64,000 nt of DNA from Gemmatimonadota bacterium (GTDB lineage Bacteria; Gemmatimonadota; Gemmatimonadetes; Longimicrobiales; Gaopeijiaceae), in the NCBI GenBank assembly GCA_022826565.1, contig JAJDUP010000058.1:1-64000 (forward strand), read 5' to 3'. Numbering within the stretch: the stretch's first letter is position 1; the number at the start of each line of letters is the position of its first letter. The notes under the pieces were generated by a model that did not search any database, had not been told where the DNA came from, and worked only from the letters and a program-made list of their open reading frames with translations. This document shows positions 52,508 to 62,366 of this stretch, one piece after another. Made by a program: the position numbers and the translations under genes.

Positions 52508-54718
52508 ATGCGCATTGTTTCGCACCGTGTCCGCGCGCGGCACATTCCTCCCGCCACGGGTACAGACTTCTTCGGAGACCTCGCCTTGATTCTGCCACGT
52601 CCGCGACGCCGCCCTCTCTTCACCCCCCTGCCTGTCACGCTTGCGATGATCGCCGCCGGCTGCGGCCTGCAGGAACTACTGCTGGCGACCGCTTGCGCCC
52701 GACCAGCCAACGAGATCGTCGCGGAGAACTGTCTCGAGGGGCATCCGCCGACCGAGTGGGACATCAACGGCTACGGCGATCCGGGCATTCAGGGGTTCGG
52801 GACCGAAATCGCGATCGCGCAGGGGGAGACGGTCGAGTTCAAGGTCGACACGGATTCGGACGACTACCGGATCGACATCTACCGCATGGGCTACTACGGC
52901 GGGATGGGGGCGCGGCGGGTGGACTCGATCGAACCTTCGGCCGCGCTGCCGCAAGAGCAGCCGGAGTGCCTGCGGGGGCCGATCCCGGTGTTGGCCGAGG
53001 GCGGCGGGATGGACACCTGGCCCGCGCCGCTGGTGGACTGCGGCAACTGGGCGGTGTCCGCTTCGTGGCGGGCGCCGGAGGACGCCACATCGGGGATCTA
53101 CTTTGCGCGGCTGGTGCGCGAGGATCCGATCGAGGGGTGGGTCAAGAACGATCAATTCGAACCCACACCGCTGCCGCCGACCGGGCGTGACTCGCTGTGG
53201 GAGGCGGAGGGGTTCCGGGCGGTGATGCGCAACGGGCTGCGCGAGCCGCGGGCGAGCCACGTCTACTTCGTCGTGCGGGACGACGACGGCGCGTCCGACA
53301 TGCTGTTCCAGACGTCGGACCTGACCTGGCAGGCGTACAACCGCTACGGCGGTCACAGCGTGTACGGACGGCTCAACCCGGAGCGGCTGCGGCTGCACGG
53401 CGGGGAGCCGCGAGCGCCGAAGGTCAGCTACAACCGGCCCTTCGAGACGCGGCACTACCGGGCCGTGAACATGCCCTTCAACTCAGAGTACCCGATGGTG
53501 CGCTGGCTGGAGCGGAACGGCTACGACGTCAGCTATTCGTCAGGCGTCGACACCGACCGGCGGGGTGAGGAGCTGCTGGAGCACAGGGTGTTTCTTTCGG
53601 TGGGGCACGACGAGTACTGGACGGGGCGGCAGCGGCGGAATGTCGAGGCCGCGCGGGCGGCGGGGGTCCACCTCGCCTTCTTCAGCTCCAACGAGGTCTA
53701 CTGGAAGGTCCGCTGGGAGACGAGCATCGACGGCTCGGGGCAGCCCTATCGGACGCTTGTGACCTACAAGGATTCGCAGGACCACCGTCGGCTCGACCCG
53801 GTGGAGTGGACAGGCCTGTTCCGGGATCACCGCTCGATCAACGCCGAGGGACCTTGGCCCGAGAATGCGCTGACGGGGACGCTGTTCACGGTGAACGCAT
53901 GGCGCAACGACCCGATCATCGTGGATGCGGAGTTCGCGGGGCTGCGACTCTGGCGGAACACGCAGGTGGCGCGGCTGCAGCCCGGTGAGCGCTACGTCTC
54001 GATCAAGGGGATCCTGGGGCATGAATGGGACTCGGACATCGACAACGGATTCCGGCCGCCGGGGCTGTTCCGGGTGGCGGCGAGCACCTTCGACAACGTG
54101 TTGTACTGCGTGCATCCGGGGCGGGGGTGTGAGACGGGCACCGCCACTCACCACGCGGTGATGTACCGGCACGAGAGCGGGGCGCTGGTGTTCGGCGCCG
54201 GGACGCTGCAGTGGTCGTGGGGGCTCGATGCGCACCACGACACCGAGACGGGTGTGCCGCCGGAGCGGCAGAACACGGTGGATACGCGTGTCGGGGTGGA
54301 TCCGCACGGGCCTGATCGCGTGCTGCAGCAGGCCACGGTGAATCTGTTTGCGGACATGGGCGTGCAGCCGGCGACGCTGGAGGAGGGGCTGACGAGGGCT
54401 GAGGCTTCGACGGACGATGTGGCGCCGGCTTCGGGGATCGACTCGGTGGCGTTCTTGCGCAGGGGTGATGTCGTGACCACCTACTTGGCCGGGTCGGCCG
54501 CGGACCGCGGGGGTGGGGTGGTGGCAGGGGTGGAGGTGTCGGTGGATGGCGGGGTGACGTGGCACCCGGCGGAGGGACGGACGTCCTGGCGGTATGAGTG
54601 GGAGCCGGACCGGGAGACGAGCGAGGCTGCGGTGCTCACCCGGGCGGTGGACGACAGCGGCAATCTGGAGGCGCCGGGCCGGGCCAGGAGGGTGGAGATT
54701 CCCTGGTCGTCCCCATGA
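52508..54718 (+). CDS. N,N-dimethylformamidase beta-subunit-like protein, lipoprotein-like
   Basis: 736 residues from the ATG at 52508; later starts are possible, e.g. nearer the hydrophobic stretch LPVTLAMIAAGCG, which has a lipobox form. The body matches the large-subunit domain of N,N-dimethylformamidase: YRIDIYRMGYYGGMGAR, SHVYFVVRDDD, SDLTWQAYNRYGG, FLSVGHDEYWTGRQR, LAFFSSNEVYWKVRWE, FGAGTLQWSWGLD. The true enzyme uses an iron held by Tyr/Glu residues; HDEYW and SNEVYW are candidate sites. No small subunit gene is nearby, and an exported location differs from the classical cytoplasmic enzyme. First gene of a six-gene plus-strand cluster. Confidence 0.8.
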   Translation: MRIVSHRVRARHIPPATGTDFFGDLALILPRPRRRPLFTPLPVTLAMIAAGCGLQELLLATACARPANEIVAENCLEGHPPTEWDINGYGDPGIQGFGTEIAIAQGETVEFKVDTDSDDYRIDIYRMGYYGGMGARRVDSIEPSAALPQEQPECLRGPIPVLAEGGGMDTWPAPLVDCGNWAVSASWRAPEDATSGIYFARLVREDPIEGWVKNDQFEPTPLPPTGRDSLWEAEGFRAVMRNGLREPRASHVYFVVRDDDGASDMLFQTSDLTWQAYNRYGGHSVYGRLNPERLRLHGGEPRAPKVSYNRPFETRHYRAVNMPFNSEYPMVRWLERNGYDVSYSSGVDTDRRGEELLEHRVFLSVGHDEYWTGRQRRNVEAARAAGVHLAFFSSNEVYWKVRWETSIDGSGQPYRTLVTYKDSQDHRRLDPVEWTGLFRDHRSINAEGPWPENALTGTLFTVNAWRNDPIIVDAEFAGLRLWRNTQVARLQPGERYVSIKGILGHEWDSDIDNGFRPPGLFRVAASTFDNVLYCVHPGRGCETGTATHHAVMYRHESGALVFGAGTLQWSWGLDAHHDTETGVPPERQNTVDTRVGVDPHGPDRVLQQATVNLFADMGVQPATLEEGLTRAEASTDDVAPASGIDSVAFLRRGDVVTTYLAGSAADRGGGVVAGVEVSVDGGVTWHPAEGRTSWRYEWEPDRETSEAAVLTRAVDDSGNLEAPGRARRVEIPWSSP

Positions 54719-54745
54719 GATAGAGGTGGCAAGGAGGCAGATCCG

Positions 54746-55894
54746 ATGAAAGGACGCCGATTGATATTCGGTGCGTTGGTCGTGCTCGCGGGTTGCGACG
54801 CAGATCCTGATGCCGGGCTGGTGGCGGACCCCGGTGCGGGGACGCCCCCGACGATCGAGGCCGAAGCCGTGTTGAGTGTGGGCGTTGTCGCGGGCGATAC
54901 GCTGCAAGAGTTCGACCGGGTCGTAACGCCGTTTGTTCTGGCTGACGGACGGCTCGTCGTGCCGCTGGGAGGAAGCAGCGAAATCCGCGTGTTCAGCCCG
55001 GAGGGGACGTTCGTCAGGCGGCTGGGAGGCAGCGGGGAGGGACCCGGTGAGTTCAGGTATCTCTCGGCTGCGTGGCCGCGGGGAGACACGATCGAAGCGT
55101 TCGACAGCCGGTTGCGGCGGGTCAACCGCTACCTGCCGGATGGCTCGCTCGAGGTCGTCGCGATCCCCGGCGGCGAGTATCCCGACATGAGTGTCGCCGT
55201 GGGGCCGCTGGGAGAGGGCTGGGTACTGGGTGGAGTCGTGGCCGGGGGGTACGGCGAGCGCGACACGATTCTGGTTCATCACTTTGACAGGGACGGCGCC
55301 CACCTCGGTGAACTCGGCTCGCTCGAGGGGTTTTTTCGCTACGCCTCTGCGGGTGGAGGCAGCCCGCATCCTCTGTCGCCACGCGCGGTGTTCGCCTCGG
55401 ATGGGACCCGGATCTATCTGGGAGACACCGAGGTGCCGTCCATCCGCAGTGTTCGCACTGGGGGAGCGGACAACGAGATCGCATGGGAACCGGCTGCATC
55501 GATCTCGGGTGAAGCCGCCCTCGAGCAGGTGATCGAGGTCGCGCTGGCGGAGGGTTCGGCGGATCAGGGGTTCTTCACACGCGAGAGACTTGAAGCCGCG
55601 CCCGTCCCCGCGCGGGTGTCGGTGTACTGGGACTTTCTGCCGGACCGGGAGGGTTTCCTTTGGGTCCAACCCTACGAGCCTCTGGATCATGCCCCTGCGC
55701 TGGGGGCCAGTCTTTCCGGGCGCAGCGGCAGCGGGGGCCTGTGGTGGCTGTTCACTGCGGATGGCCGGTACGCCGGACCGGTCGGGATTCCGGAGGGTCT
55801 GGCGCTGACGCAGGTCACGAGCACGGCCGTGGTCGGGATCCGTCGCGACGAACTCGGCGTCGAGACGGTGCATGTCCATCGAGTGAATCGATAG
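54746..55894 (+). CDS. beta-propeller (6-bladed, NHL-like) lipoprotein
   Basis: 382 residues. AAGGAGGCAG is a strong ribosome site. Lipobox VLAGCD. Repeats of the form RVFSPEGTFVRRLGGSGEGPGEF and HFDRDGAHLGELGSLEGFF mark the 6-bladed propeller family frequent in Gemmatimonadota and Bacteroidota. Binding role; ligand unknown. It sits 28 bases after the dimethylformamidase-like gene. A 103-base gap with its own promoter follows. Confidence 0.75.
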   Translation: MKGRRLIFGALVVLAGCDADPDAGLVADPGAGTPPTIEAEAVLSVGVVAGDTLQEFDRVVTPFVLADGRLVVPLGGSSEIRVFSPEGTFVRRLGGSGEGPGEFRYLSAAWPRGDTIEAFDSRLRRVNRYLPDGSLEVVAIPGGEYPDMSVAVGPLGEGWVLGGVVAGGYGERDTILVHHFDRDGAHLGELGSLEGFFRYASAGGGSPHPLSPRAVFASDGTRIYLGDTEVPSIRSVRTGGADNEIAWEPAASISGEAALEQVIEVALAEGSADQGFFTRERLEAAPVPARVSVYWDFLPDREGFLWVQPYEPLDHAPALGASLSGRSGSGGLWWLFTADGRYAGPVGIPEGLALTQVTSTAVVGIRRDELGVETVHVHRVNR

Positions 55895-55930
55895 AGGGGG
55901 GACAGCCGCTGGGCCCTCAGGCGAGACTCA

Positions 55931-55955
55931 ATGTAACGCGGACATCACATAATGT
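55931..55955. promoter_or_regulatory. AT-rich candidate operator, copy c
   Basis: Begins ATGTAACGCGGACAT and ends CACATAATGT; it shares the pattern ATGT-N6-GACAT-N-A-N2-T-N-ATGT with the copies at 13605 and 23276. It overlaps the -35 region of the promoter below, as expected of a repressor site. Confidence 0.5.
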
Positions 55956-55972
55956 AAAGTAAACAATACAAT
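55944..55972 (+). promoter_or_regulatory. candidate promoter of the alpha/beta hydrolase-SusC-SusD segment
   Basis: ATCACA (55944-55949), 17 bases, TACAAT (55967-55972). Predicted start near 55979, 19 bases before the ATG at 55998, leaving room for the CTGGAGG ribosome site. Confidence 0.45.
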
Positions 55973-55997
55973 TCTGCCCGATTCCCTGGAGGCACCA

Positions 55998-58079
55998 ATG
56001 CGATCCGTCAATAACGCTGTCGCCGCGCTCGGCGTCGTCACAACTGTTGCGGCCATATGCCCGGCTGCGCTGGAAGCCCAGGTCGTGCGCGTCGAGGTCG
56101 AGGAACGTGTCCCCTTCGCCGGCGGGCATGCGTTCGCCGAGACCGGACCGTACGAGAAGATCGTCGGCCGGCTCTACATCGAGGTCGACCCGCACGACCC
56201 TGCCAACGCCCGCGTGAGCGACCTGGGTCTGGCGCCGACCAACGACCGCGGACGCGTCGAGGTCTGGACTGACTTCTTCCTGCTCAAGCCCGTCGACCCC
56301 GGCCGTGGGAACGGTCGGCTGCTCTACGACGTGGCCAACCGCGGCAACAAGGTCGCGCTGGGGACCTTCAACGGGGGGGGCGGCAACGACCCGACCACGC
56401 TGGACGACGCCGGTGACGGGTTCCTCATGGAAGAGGGCTACTCGGTTCTGTGGAGCGGGTGGAGCGGGGATGTGCTCGCCGGCAACGACCGGGTCCAGAT
56501 CGGTGTGCCGGTTGCGCGCAACGCGGACGGGAGCTCGATCATCGGGCGCATCTACGCCGAGATGGAGTCGACGGTCTACGGCCTTTACATCGCGAACGTG
56601 ATCGAACCGGGCAGCGACGCCGCAACGCGGAGGTACCATAGCCTGCCTTTCGATTGGGGGAGTTCGCGGCCCTATCCGTCCGTTTCATTGGACAACAGCA
56701 GGGCGACGTTGGTGAAAAGGCCGAGCCGCGACGCGATGGGGTTGGAGATCCCGCGCGACGAGTGGAGCTTCGGGCGTGCGGAGAACGGTGCGGTTGTACC
56801 CGACCCGAGCTGGGTCTACCTCGACGAAGGGTTCGAGCCGGGCTGGCTCTACGACCTCGTCTACGAGGGAAAGGACCCCAGGGTCACCGGGCTGGGGCTG
56901 GCGGCTACGCGCGACGTGATCTCCTTCTTCCGATACGGGTCGGACGCGGAGGGGCCGCGCGCCAATCCGCTGGCGGGCGCGGTCGAGTATGCCTACGGCT
57001 ACGGAGGATCCCAGTCCGGACGCTTCCTCCATCACTTCACCTACGAGGGGTTCAACGCGGATCTGGATGGGCGCTTCGTCTTCGACGCCATCATGCCCCA
57101 TGTCGCGGGCTCGGGAAAGGGCATCTTCAGTCACCGCTTCGGCCAGACCACGCGCCACGGCAGCCATCACGAGGAAACGCTGTATCCGTCGGACTTCTTC
57201 CCGTTCAACTCCGTCCACCAGGTTGATCCGGTGACCGGGGCCAGCGGGTCGATGCTCGACCGGGCGCGTGCGAGCGGTCACGTCCCCAGGATCTTCTTCA
57301 CGCAGACGTCGACCGAGTACTGGTCCCGCGCCGCATCGCTGCTGCATACCGATGTGGAAGGCACCGTCGACGCTGAACTCGACCCCTCCGTGCGCATCTA
57401 CATGATCGCGGGAACCGCGCATAACTCAATGACCGGCGGCGTGTACCAGAGTCCCGTGAACCGGGCCAGCACGCGGCCCGTGATGAGGGCGCTGCTCGTG
57501 GCGCTCGATCGCTGGGTTGCCGACGGGGTTGAGCCGCCCGAGAGCCGGTATCCGAGGATCGACGATGGCACGCTGGTGGATCTGGCGGCGTTCAGGGCCG
57601 GCTGGCCCGCAATCCCCGGAGCCCTGGCGCCCGAGGACTACTACCAGCCGTTCCGACTGGATCCCGGCCCGCGCTGGGGCAGCGAGGGGGTCGCCGACCA
57701 TGTGCCGCCGAGGATCGGACCGACTTTCCGGACTCTCGTCCCCGCGGTCGACGCCGACGGGAACGAGGTTGCGGGGATCCGGCTGCCGCACGTGGCGGTG
57801 CCGCTCGCGACGTACACAGGCTGGAACCTGCGCGATGATTCATGGGGCGCCGGCGGCATGCTCACCCGGTGGATGGGGTCGTATCTGGCTTTCCCGCGGA
57901 CCGAGGCGGAGCGGTCGGGCCTGCAGGATCCGCGAAGGTCGGTGCAGGAACGCTATCCTACCCACGAGGCGTACGTTGACGCAGTCGAGCGCGTGTGCCG
58001 GGAGTTGATGGAGCGGGGATACCTGCTGGAGCAGGATGTCGCGGTGCTGATTCGGGAGGCTGCGCAGCGCGCGTGGTGA
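55998..58079 (+). CDS. large exported alpha/beta-hydrolase-domain protein
   Basis: 693 residues. The signal peptide ends near CPAALEAQ. It resembles the alpha/beta hydrolase domain family (d10) of about 450-700 residues: LYDVANRGNKVALGTFNGG, YSVLWSGWSGDV, YAYGYGGSQSGRFLHHF with the nucleophile elbow GGSQSG (serine near residue 337), and YMIAGTAHNSMTG, which could carry the catalytic histidine. Family members act on esters or are uncharacterised. GGAGG precedes the ATG. It is 17 bases before SusC, so its product may process the imported ligand. Confidence 0.85.
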   Translation: MRSVNNAVAALGVVTTVAAICPAALEAQVVRVEVEERVPFAGGHAFAETGPYEKIVGRLYIEVDPHDPANARVSDLGLAPTNDRGRVEVWTDFFLLKPVDPGRGNGRLLYDVANRGNKVALGTFNGGGGNDPTTLDDAGDGFLMEEGYSVLWSGWSGDVLAGNDRVQIGVPVARNADGSSIIGRIYAEMESTVYGLYIANVIEPGSDAATRRYHSLPFDWGSSRPYPSVSLDNSRATLVKRPSRDAMGLEIPRDEWSFGRAENGAVVPDPSWVYLDEGFEPGWLYDLVYEGKDPRVTGLGLAATRDVISFFRYGSDAEGPRANPLAGAVEYAYGYGGSQSGRFLHHFTYEGFNADLDGRFVFDAIMPHVAGSGKGIFSHRFGQTTRHGSHHEETLYPSDFFPFNSVHQVDPVTGASGSMLDRARASGHVPRIFFTQTSTEYWSRAASLLHTDVEGTVDAELDPSVRIYMIAGTAHNSMTGGVYQSPVNRASTRPVMRALLVALDRWVADGVEPPESRYPRIDDGTLVDLAAFRAGWPAIPGALAPEDYYQPFRLDPGPRWGSEGVADHVPPRIGPTFRTLVPAVDADGNEVAGIRLPHVAVPLATYTGWNLRDDSWGAGGMLTRWMGSYLAFPRTEAERSGLQDPRRSVQERYPTHEAYVDAVERVCRELMERGYLLEQDVAVLIREAAQRAW

Positions 58080-58096
58080 TGGTGCGCAGCGCGTAG

Positions 58097-61051
58097 ATGC
58101 AGGGCGGGTTGGGCAGCTACGCTCCGACCACAGCAGTCCAGATCGCTCCCTTCCCGGCGGCATGCATCATGGTGCTGTTGGGAGTGGGCGGGCTTCAGGC
58201 CCAGCAGGGTAGCATCTCGGGCCTGGTTCGTGAGGAGGGGAGCGGGAACCCCCTCCAGGGGGCGCAGGTGACAATCTCGGACATGCAGCGGGGCGGTCTG
58301 GCGATGGCCGGAGGCCGTTTCCTGCTGGAGGACATCCCGGTCGGCACCTACACGGTTTCGGTGCAGTACATCGGCTACGCCACCGCCAGCCAGGAGATCC
58401 AGGTGATGGCGAACGAGACGACTCTGCTGGAGTTCACCCTCCGTCCTCAGGCATTTGCCTTGGACGAGATCGTCGTGACAGGCACGGCCGGCGTGACGGA
58501 ACGCCGTCAAATCGGCCACTCCATCGGCAGGGTCGAGGCGGGGGAACTCGTCGAGATCGCCCCCATCACCACGTTGAACCAGCTCTTGCAGGGCCGCATC
58601 GCAGGCGCGTCCATCCTGCAGCGTTCGGGCAACATCGGCAGTGGGACGACGATGGCGCTGCGCGGCATCTCCAGTGTGGAGATGAACTCGACTCCGCTCT
58701 TTTACATCGACGGGGTTCGCGTGTCGAGAGACGGCGCCCGGCTCAACGACCTGAGTCCGGCGGACATCGCGAGCGTGGAGGTCGTGAAGGGCCCGGCCGC
58801 GTCGACCCTGTACGGCAGTGAGGCGAGCAACGGAGTGGTCCAGATCATCACGAAGAAGGGCCAGCCGGGCCAGGCGCAGTTCAACGCTCAGGTGCGTCTC
58901 GGCTCGCAGTTCTGGAACGACGCATCGGAGTGGATTCCGACGAACGGCGCGCGCGACCCGGCCACCGGCAACGTCATCCTTCACCACCCGCTGCTGGCCG
59001 AGGAAGCCGCTGGCCGGAGCGTGATCTTCAACGGCATGACCCAGACATACAATCTGGATGTGACGGGTGGCACCGGCGACTTCGGCTACTACGCGTCGCT
59101 ATCCTACCAGGACGACGAGGGGATTGTACCGAACAACTGGATCGAGCAGATCGCGGGCCGCGTGAACGTGAGCGCCCAGGCAAGGGACGACCTGCGGATC
59201 AGCGCGGGTCTCAGCTACACGAAGGCAAACATCGGCCGTGCGCCCGAGGGGTTCACCGGCACGCTGGGCTACTTCGGCCAGGTGATCTTTGCCAGTCCGC
59301 TGACCCTGAACACGGTGCGCCGCGGCTTCCTGCAGTCGGTGCCGGAGGAAACGTGGAAGGTGCGCCACCGCGACGACATCCACCACACGACGTGGAACAT
59401 CAACGTCAACCACGACCCGTTCGACTGGTTCTCGCATCGCCTGACCAGCGGCATCGACCTGGTGTACGAGCAGAACGGACGGCTCTTCCCGCGTCAGGAG
59501 GACCCGGGGAATCACATGTGGGGGCGACGGCTCGCACAGGGCTGGCGCGATGTGGACGACGGCACCGAGCTCCAGACGACCCTGGACTACGCTGCGACGG
59601 CGACGCTGGACGTCACGTCGGACATCCGAACCGCGACCTCGGCGGGCATCCAGTACTACACACGCGAGACGCACACCACGAGCGCCGAGGGTCAGAACTT
59701 CCCGGCACCCGCGCTGACCACGGTAACCACGGCGTCGGAGCGGTTCGCGGGCGAGATCTTCAGCGAGAACAAGAGCTGGGGCGCCTACATTCAGGAGCGG
59801 GTCGAGTGGCGGGACCAGATCTTCATCACCGGCGCCATCCGCGGGGACGACAACAGCGCGTTCGGCGTGGAGATCGACCCGGTCATCTATCCGAAGCTGA
59901 GCGGCTCGTGGGTGCTGAGCGACGCCGACTTCTTCGACATGCGCTGGGTGGACCAGCTTCAGATTCGCGCGGCGTGGGGCCAGGCGGGCCGTCAGCCCGG
60001 CTCCTTCGACGCGATCAGGACATACGCTCCGGCGATCGCTCGGAACGACCAGCCGGGCGTCATGCCGTCGAACCCGGGCAACCCGAACCTGAAGCCCGAG
60101 CGCAGTTCGGAAGTCGAGGTGGGATTCGACGCCGAGCTCTTCAACGGCCGTTGGTCGCTGGAGTTCACCGGCTACCAGCAAACCACTACGGACGCGCTCC
60201 TGGAGAGGGACGTGGCGCCGTCGACCGGCTTCTCGGGTCAGCAGTGGGTCAACATCGGCCAGGTGGACAACCAGGGCTTCGACTTCTCCACGACCGTCGT
60301 GCCACTCCTGAGGTCCGGGTTGAGCTGGGATGTTACGGTGAATCTGAGCCACACCACGAACGAGATCGTCGACATGGGAGATATCGATTTCATCAGCCGC
60401 GGCCGGGGCAATGCCCACGCCGAAGGCTACCCTGTCGGCGGCATGTGGGCCCACAACGTGGTTTCGGCGGACTGGGATCCGGTCACGCAGCGGGCGGTCA
60501 ATATCCTGTGTGCCACAGAGAACGGAGGCGGCCCGATGCCCTGCAGCCAGGCGGGCGAAGTCTACCTGGGTTCTCCCGGCCCGGACTGGAATGCCTCGTT
60601 GAGCACGTCGTTGCAGATCGGCCAGAACCTGACGCTTACCGCTCTGGCGGAAGGCTTCTTCCAGATGCGTGTCATGAGCATCCAGCAGTGGGCGCGCGAC
60701 GAGGTCTTCAGAAACAGCCCGGAGGCCGCCATGCTCGCGGACAACGTCCTCCTGGCGGCGGCGATCCAGACATCCAACGGCTATGGCTACTGGATCAACC
60801 GCAACGACTACATCCGGCTCCGAGAGGTCTCGGCCCATTACACGATGCCCAGCCAGTGGGCGTCCATGATCGGGGCGTCGCGCGCGAGCCTCGGCATCCT
60901 GGCCCGCAATCCCGGGTTCCTCTACGTGCATGAGGAGGTGGCCGACACCGATCCCGAAAGCCGTGGCAGCAGCGACTTCTACTACCACCAGCGCCAGAAC
61001 ATCTTCCCTCAGCTCACCCGGATCGAGGGATCGGTCCGCGTGACCTTCTGA
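58097..61051 (+). CDS. SusC/RagA-like TonB-dependent outer-membrane transporter (set 2)
   Basis: 984 residues. The signal ends near GLQAQQ. Carboxypeptidase-regulatory-like domain (ISGLVREEGSGNPLQGAQVTI), TonB region ALDEIVVTGT, plug with DIASVEVVKGPAASTLYGSEASNGVVQIITKK, barrel ending in EGSVRVTF (terminal Phe). It is homologous to but clearly diverged from the set 1 receptor, especially in the extracellular loops, implying a different ligand. Sits between the alpha/beta hydrolase and SusD genes. Confidence 0.94.
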   Translation: MQGGLGSYAPTTAVQIAPFPAACIMVLLGVGGLQAQQGSISGLVREEGSGNPLQGAQVTISDMQRGGLAMAGGRFLLEDIPVGTYTVSVQYIGYATASQEIQVMANETTLLEFTLRPQAFALDEIVVTGTAGVTERRQIGHSIGRVEAGELVEIAPITTLNQLLQGRIAGASILQRSGNIGSGTTMALRGISSVEMNSTPLFYIDGVRVSRDGARLNDLSPADIASVEVVKGPAASTLYGSEASNGVVQIITKKGQPGQAQFNAQVRLGSQFWNDASEWIPTNGARDPATGNVILHHPLLAEEAAGRSVIFNGMTQTYNLDVTGGTGDFGYYASLSYQDDEGIVPNNWIEQIAGRVNVSAQARDDLRISAGLSYTKANIGRAPEGFTGTLGYFGQVIFASPLTLNTVRRGFLQSVPEETWKVRHRDDIHHTTWNINVNHDPFDWFSHRLTSGIDLVYEQNGRLFPRQEDPGNHMWGRRLAQGWRDVDDGTELQTTLDYAATATLDVTSDIRTATSAGIQYYTRETHTTSAEGQNFPAPALTTVTTASERFAGEIFSENKSWGAYIQERVEWRDQIFITGAIRGDDNSAFGVEIDPVIYPKLSGSWVLSDADFFDMRWVDQLQIRAAWGQAGRQPGSFDAIRTYAPAIARNDQPGVMPSNPGNPNLKPERSSEVEVGFDAELFNGRWSLEFTGYQQTTTDALLERDVAPSTGFSGQQWVNIGQVDNQGFDFSTTVVPLLRSGLSWDVTVNLSHTTNEIVDMGDIDFISRGRGNAHAEGYPVGGMWAHNVVSADWDPVTQRAVNILCATENGGGPMPCSQAGEVYLGSPGPDWNASLSTSLQIGQNLTLTALAEGFFQMRVMSIQQWARDEVFRNSPEAAMLADNVLLAAAIQTSNGYGYWINRNDYIRLREVSAHYTMPSQWASMIGASRASLGILARNPGFLYVHEEVADTDPESRGSSDFYYHQRQNIFPQLTRIEGSVRVTF

Positions 61052-61130
61052 CGAATGAGAGGGAGCCATGCAAAGCCCGTTTCATCCATCAACGGAGTGT
61101 TCATCCATCAACGAACCGAGGGAAAGAGCC

Positions 61131-62327
61131 ATGAATAGATCAATGCCCACAATCCTGGCCATGAGCCTCATGCTGGGGGCGTGCGACCTCGCCGTGGAGC
61201 TGCCCGGCGACATCACGGCCGAGGAACTCGAGCAGCCTGAAGATCTTCCGCTGCTGGTCACCAGCGCCGACGGCGTGTTCGAGTGTGCCTACCAGCAGTA
61301 CGTCCTGCTGTCCGCACAGCTCGTCGACGAATTCAACAGCGGTGGCTCCGACGGCAGCTACTACATTTACGATCAGCGCGAAATCACCCCTGCCACGTCC
61401 GGGTACTCAAGCAACGGCTGTCCCGGAGGCCAGCTGTCGGGCCTCTACACGCCGCTTTCGCAGGCTCGGTGGTTTGCCGACTCGAACCTCTCGCGTGCCC
61501 AGGAGGCGGGATCGCAGGACCTGGTCACGCGGTCTGCCGTGGTGGCCGGCTACGCCTACACGCTGTTCGGCGAGGGGTTCTGCTCGGCGGCCTTCGACGG
61601 TGGCCCGGAGGTAATGCCGCCTCAGATCCTGGAGCTGGCGGAGAGCCGGTTCTCGACGGCGATCTCCGGTGCGTCAGGCGAGCTGCAGACCCTGGCGTAC
61701 CTGGGTCGCGCCCGGGCGAGACTCAACCTGGGCAACATGGCCGGCGCCATCTCCGATGCTGAGCGGGTGCCTGACGGATTCGCCTACTACGCGACCCGCT
61801 CTTCAGCGGACAACACACGGCGGAACCACCTGTACGGCAGCAACTGGATCGACCGGAACATCGAGGTCGACGTACCCTTCTGGAACCTGGAGTGGCAGGG
61901 GGTACCGGATCCGCGCGTGGAGCTGATGCACACCGGCAACTTCGGGCGAAACGGGCTGACCCCCGAGGTGCTCCAGACCAAGTACGGCGACTACGATGCC
62001 GACATCCCCGTCGGGCGATACGCCGAGGCGCTTCTGATCATCGCCGAGGCGGCGGGGGGTCAGACGGCAGTCGACAACATCAACGAGCTGCACTCTCGTG
62101 CCGGACTGCCTCCCTTCGCCAGCGACGACGCCACCGAGATCATGAATCAGGTCTACGAGGAGCGCAGGAGGGAATTGTTCCTGGAAGGCCATCGCATGAA
62201 CGACATGCTGCGGCTGAACATCCCGTTCCCCTCCGGGGCGGACCGCTTCAACGACCGGCGCTATGGGAACACGACGTGCTTCCCGCTGCCCGACATCGAA
62301 AGAGAGAACAACGAGAATATTCCCTGA
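61131..62327 (+). CDS. SusD/RagB-like outer-membrane nutrient-binding lipoprotein (set 2)
   Basis: 398 residues from the ATG at 61131, chosen because GAGGGAAAGAG is just upstream and the signal then reads MNRSMPTILAMSLMLGAC with lipobox LGAC. An upstream in-frame ATG at 61068 has no such site. SusD-type helices (AVVAGYAYTLFGEGFCSAAFD; LAYLGRARARLNLGNMAGA; RRELFLEGHRMNDMLRLNIP) and the terminal CFPLPDIERENNENIP are clear. Partner of the preceding SusC. The leader contains a near-identical pair TTCATCCATCAACG at 61081 and 61100. Confidence 0.9.
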   Translation: MNRSMPTILAMSLMLGACDLAVELPGDITAEELEQPEDLPLLVTSADGVFECAYQQYVLLSAQLVDEFNSGGSDGSYYIYDQREITPATSGYSSNGCPGGQLSGLYTPLSQARWFADSNLSRAQEAGSQDLVTRSAVVAGYAYTLFGEGFCSAAFDGGPEVMPPQILELAESRFSTAISGASGELQTLAYLGRARARLNLGNMAGAISDAERVPDGFAYYATRSSADNTRRNHLYGSNWIDRNIEVDVPFWNLEWQGVPDPRVELMHTGNFGRNGLTPEVLQTKYGDYDADIPVGRYAEALLIIAEAAGGQTAVDNINELHSRAGLPPFASDDATEIMNQVYEERRRELFLEGHRMNDMLRLNIPFPSGADRFNDRRYGNTTCFPLPDIERENNENIP

Positions 62328-62366
62328 TCGGGGATCCGCGCCGCGGCGTGGACCAGGGGGTGTAAC

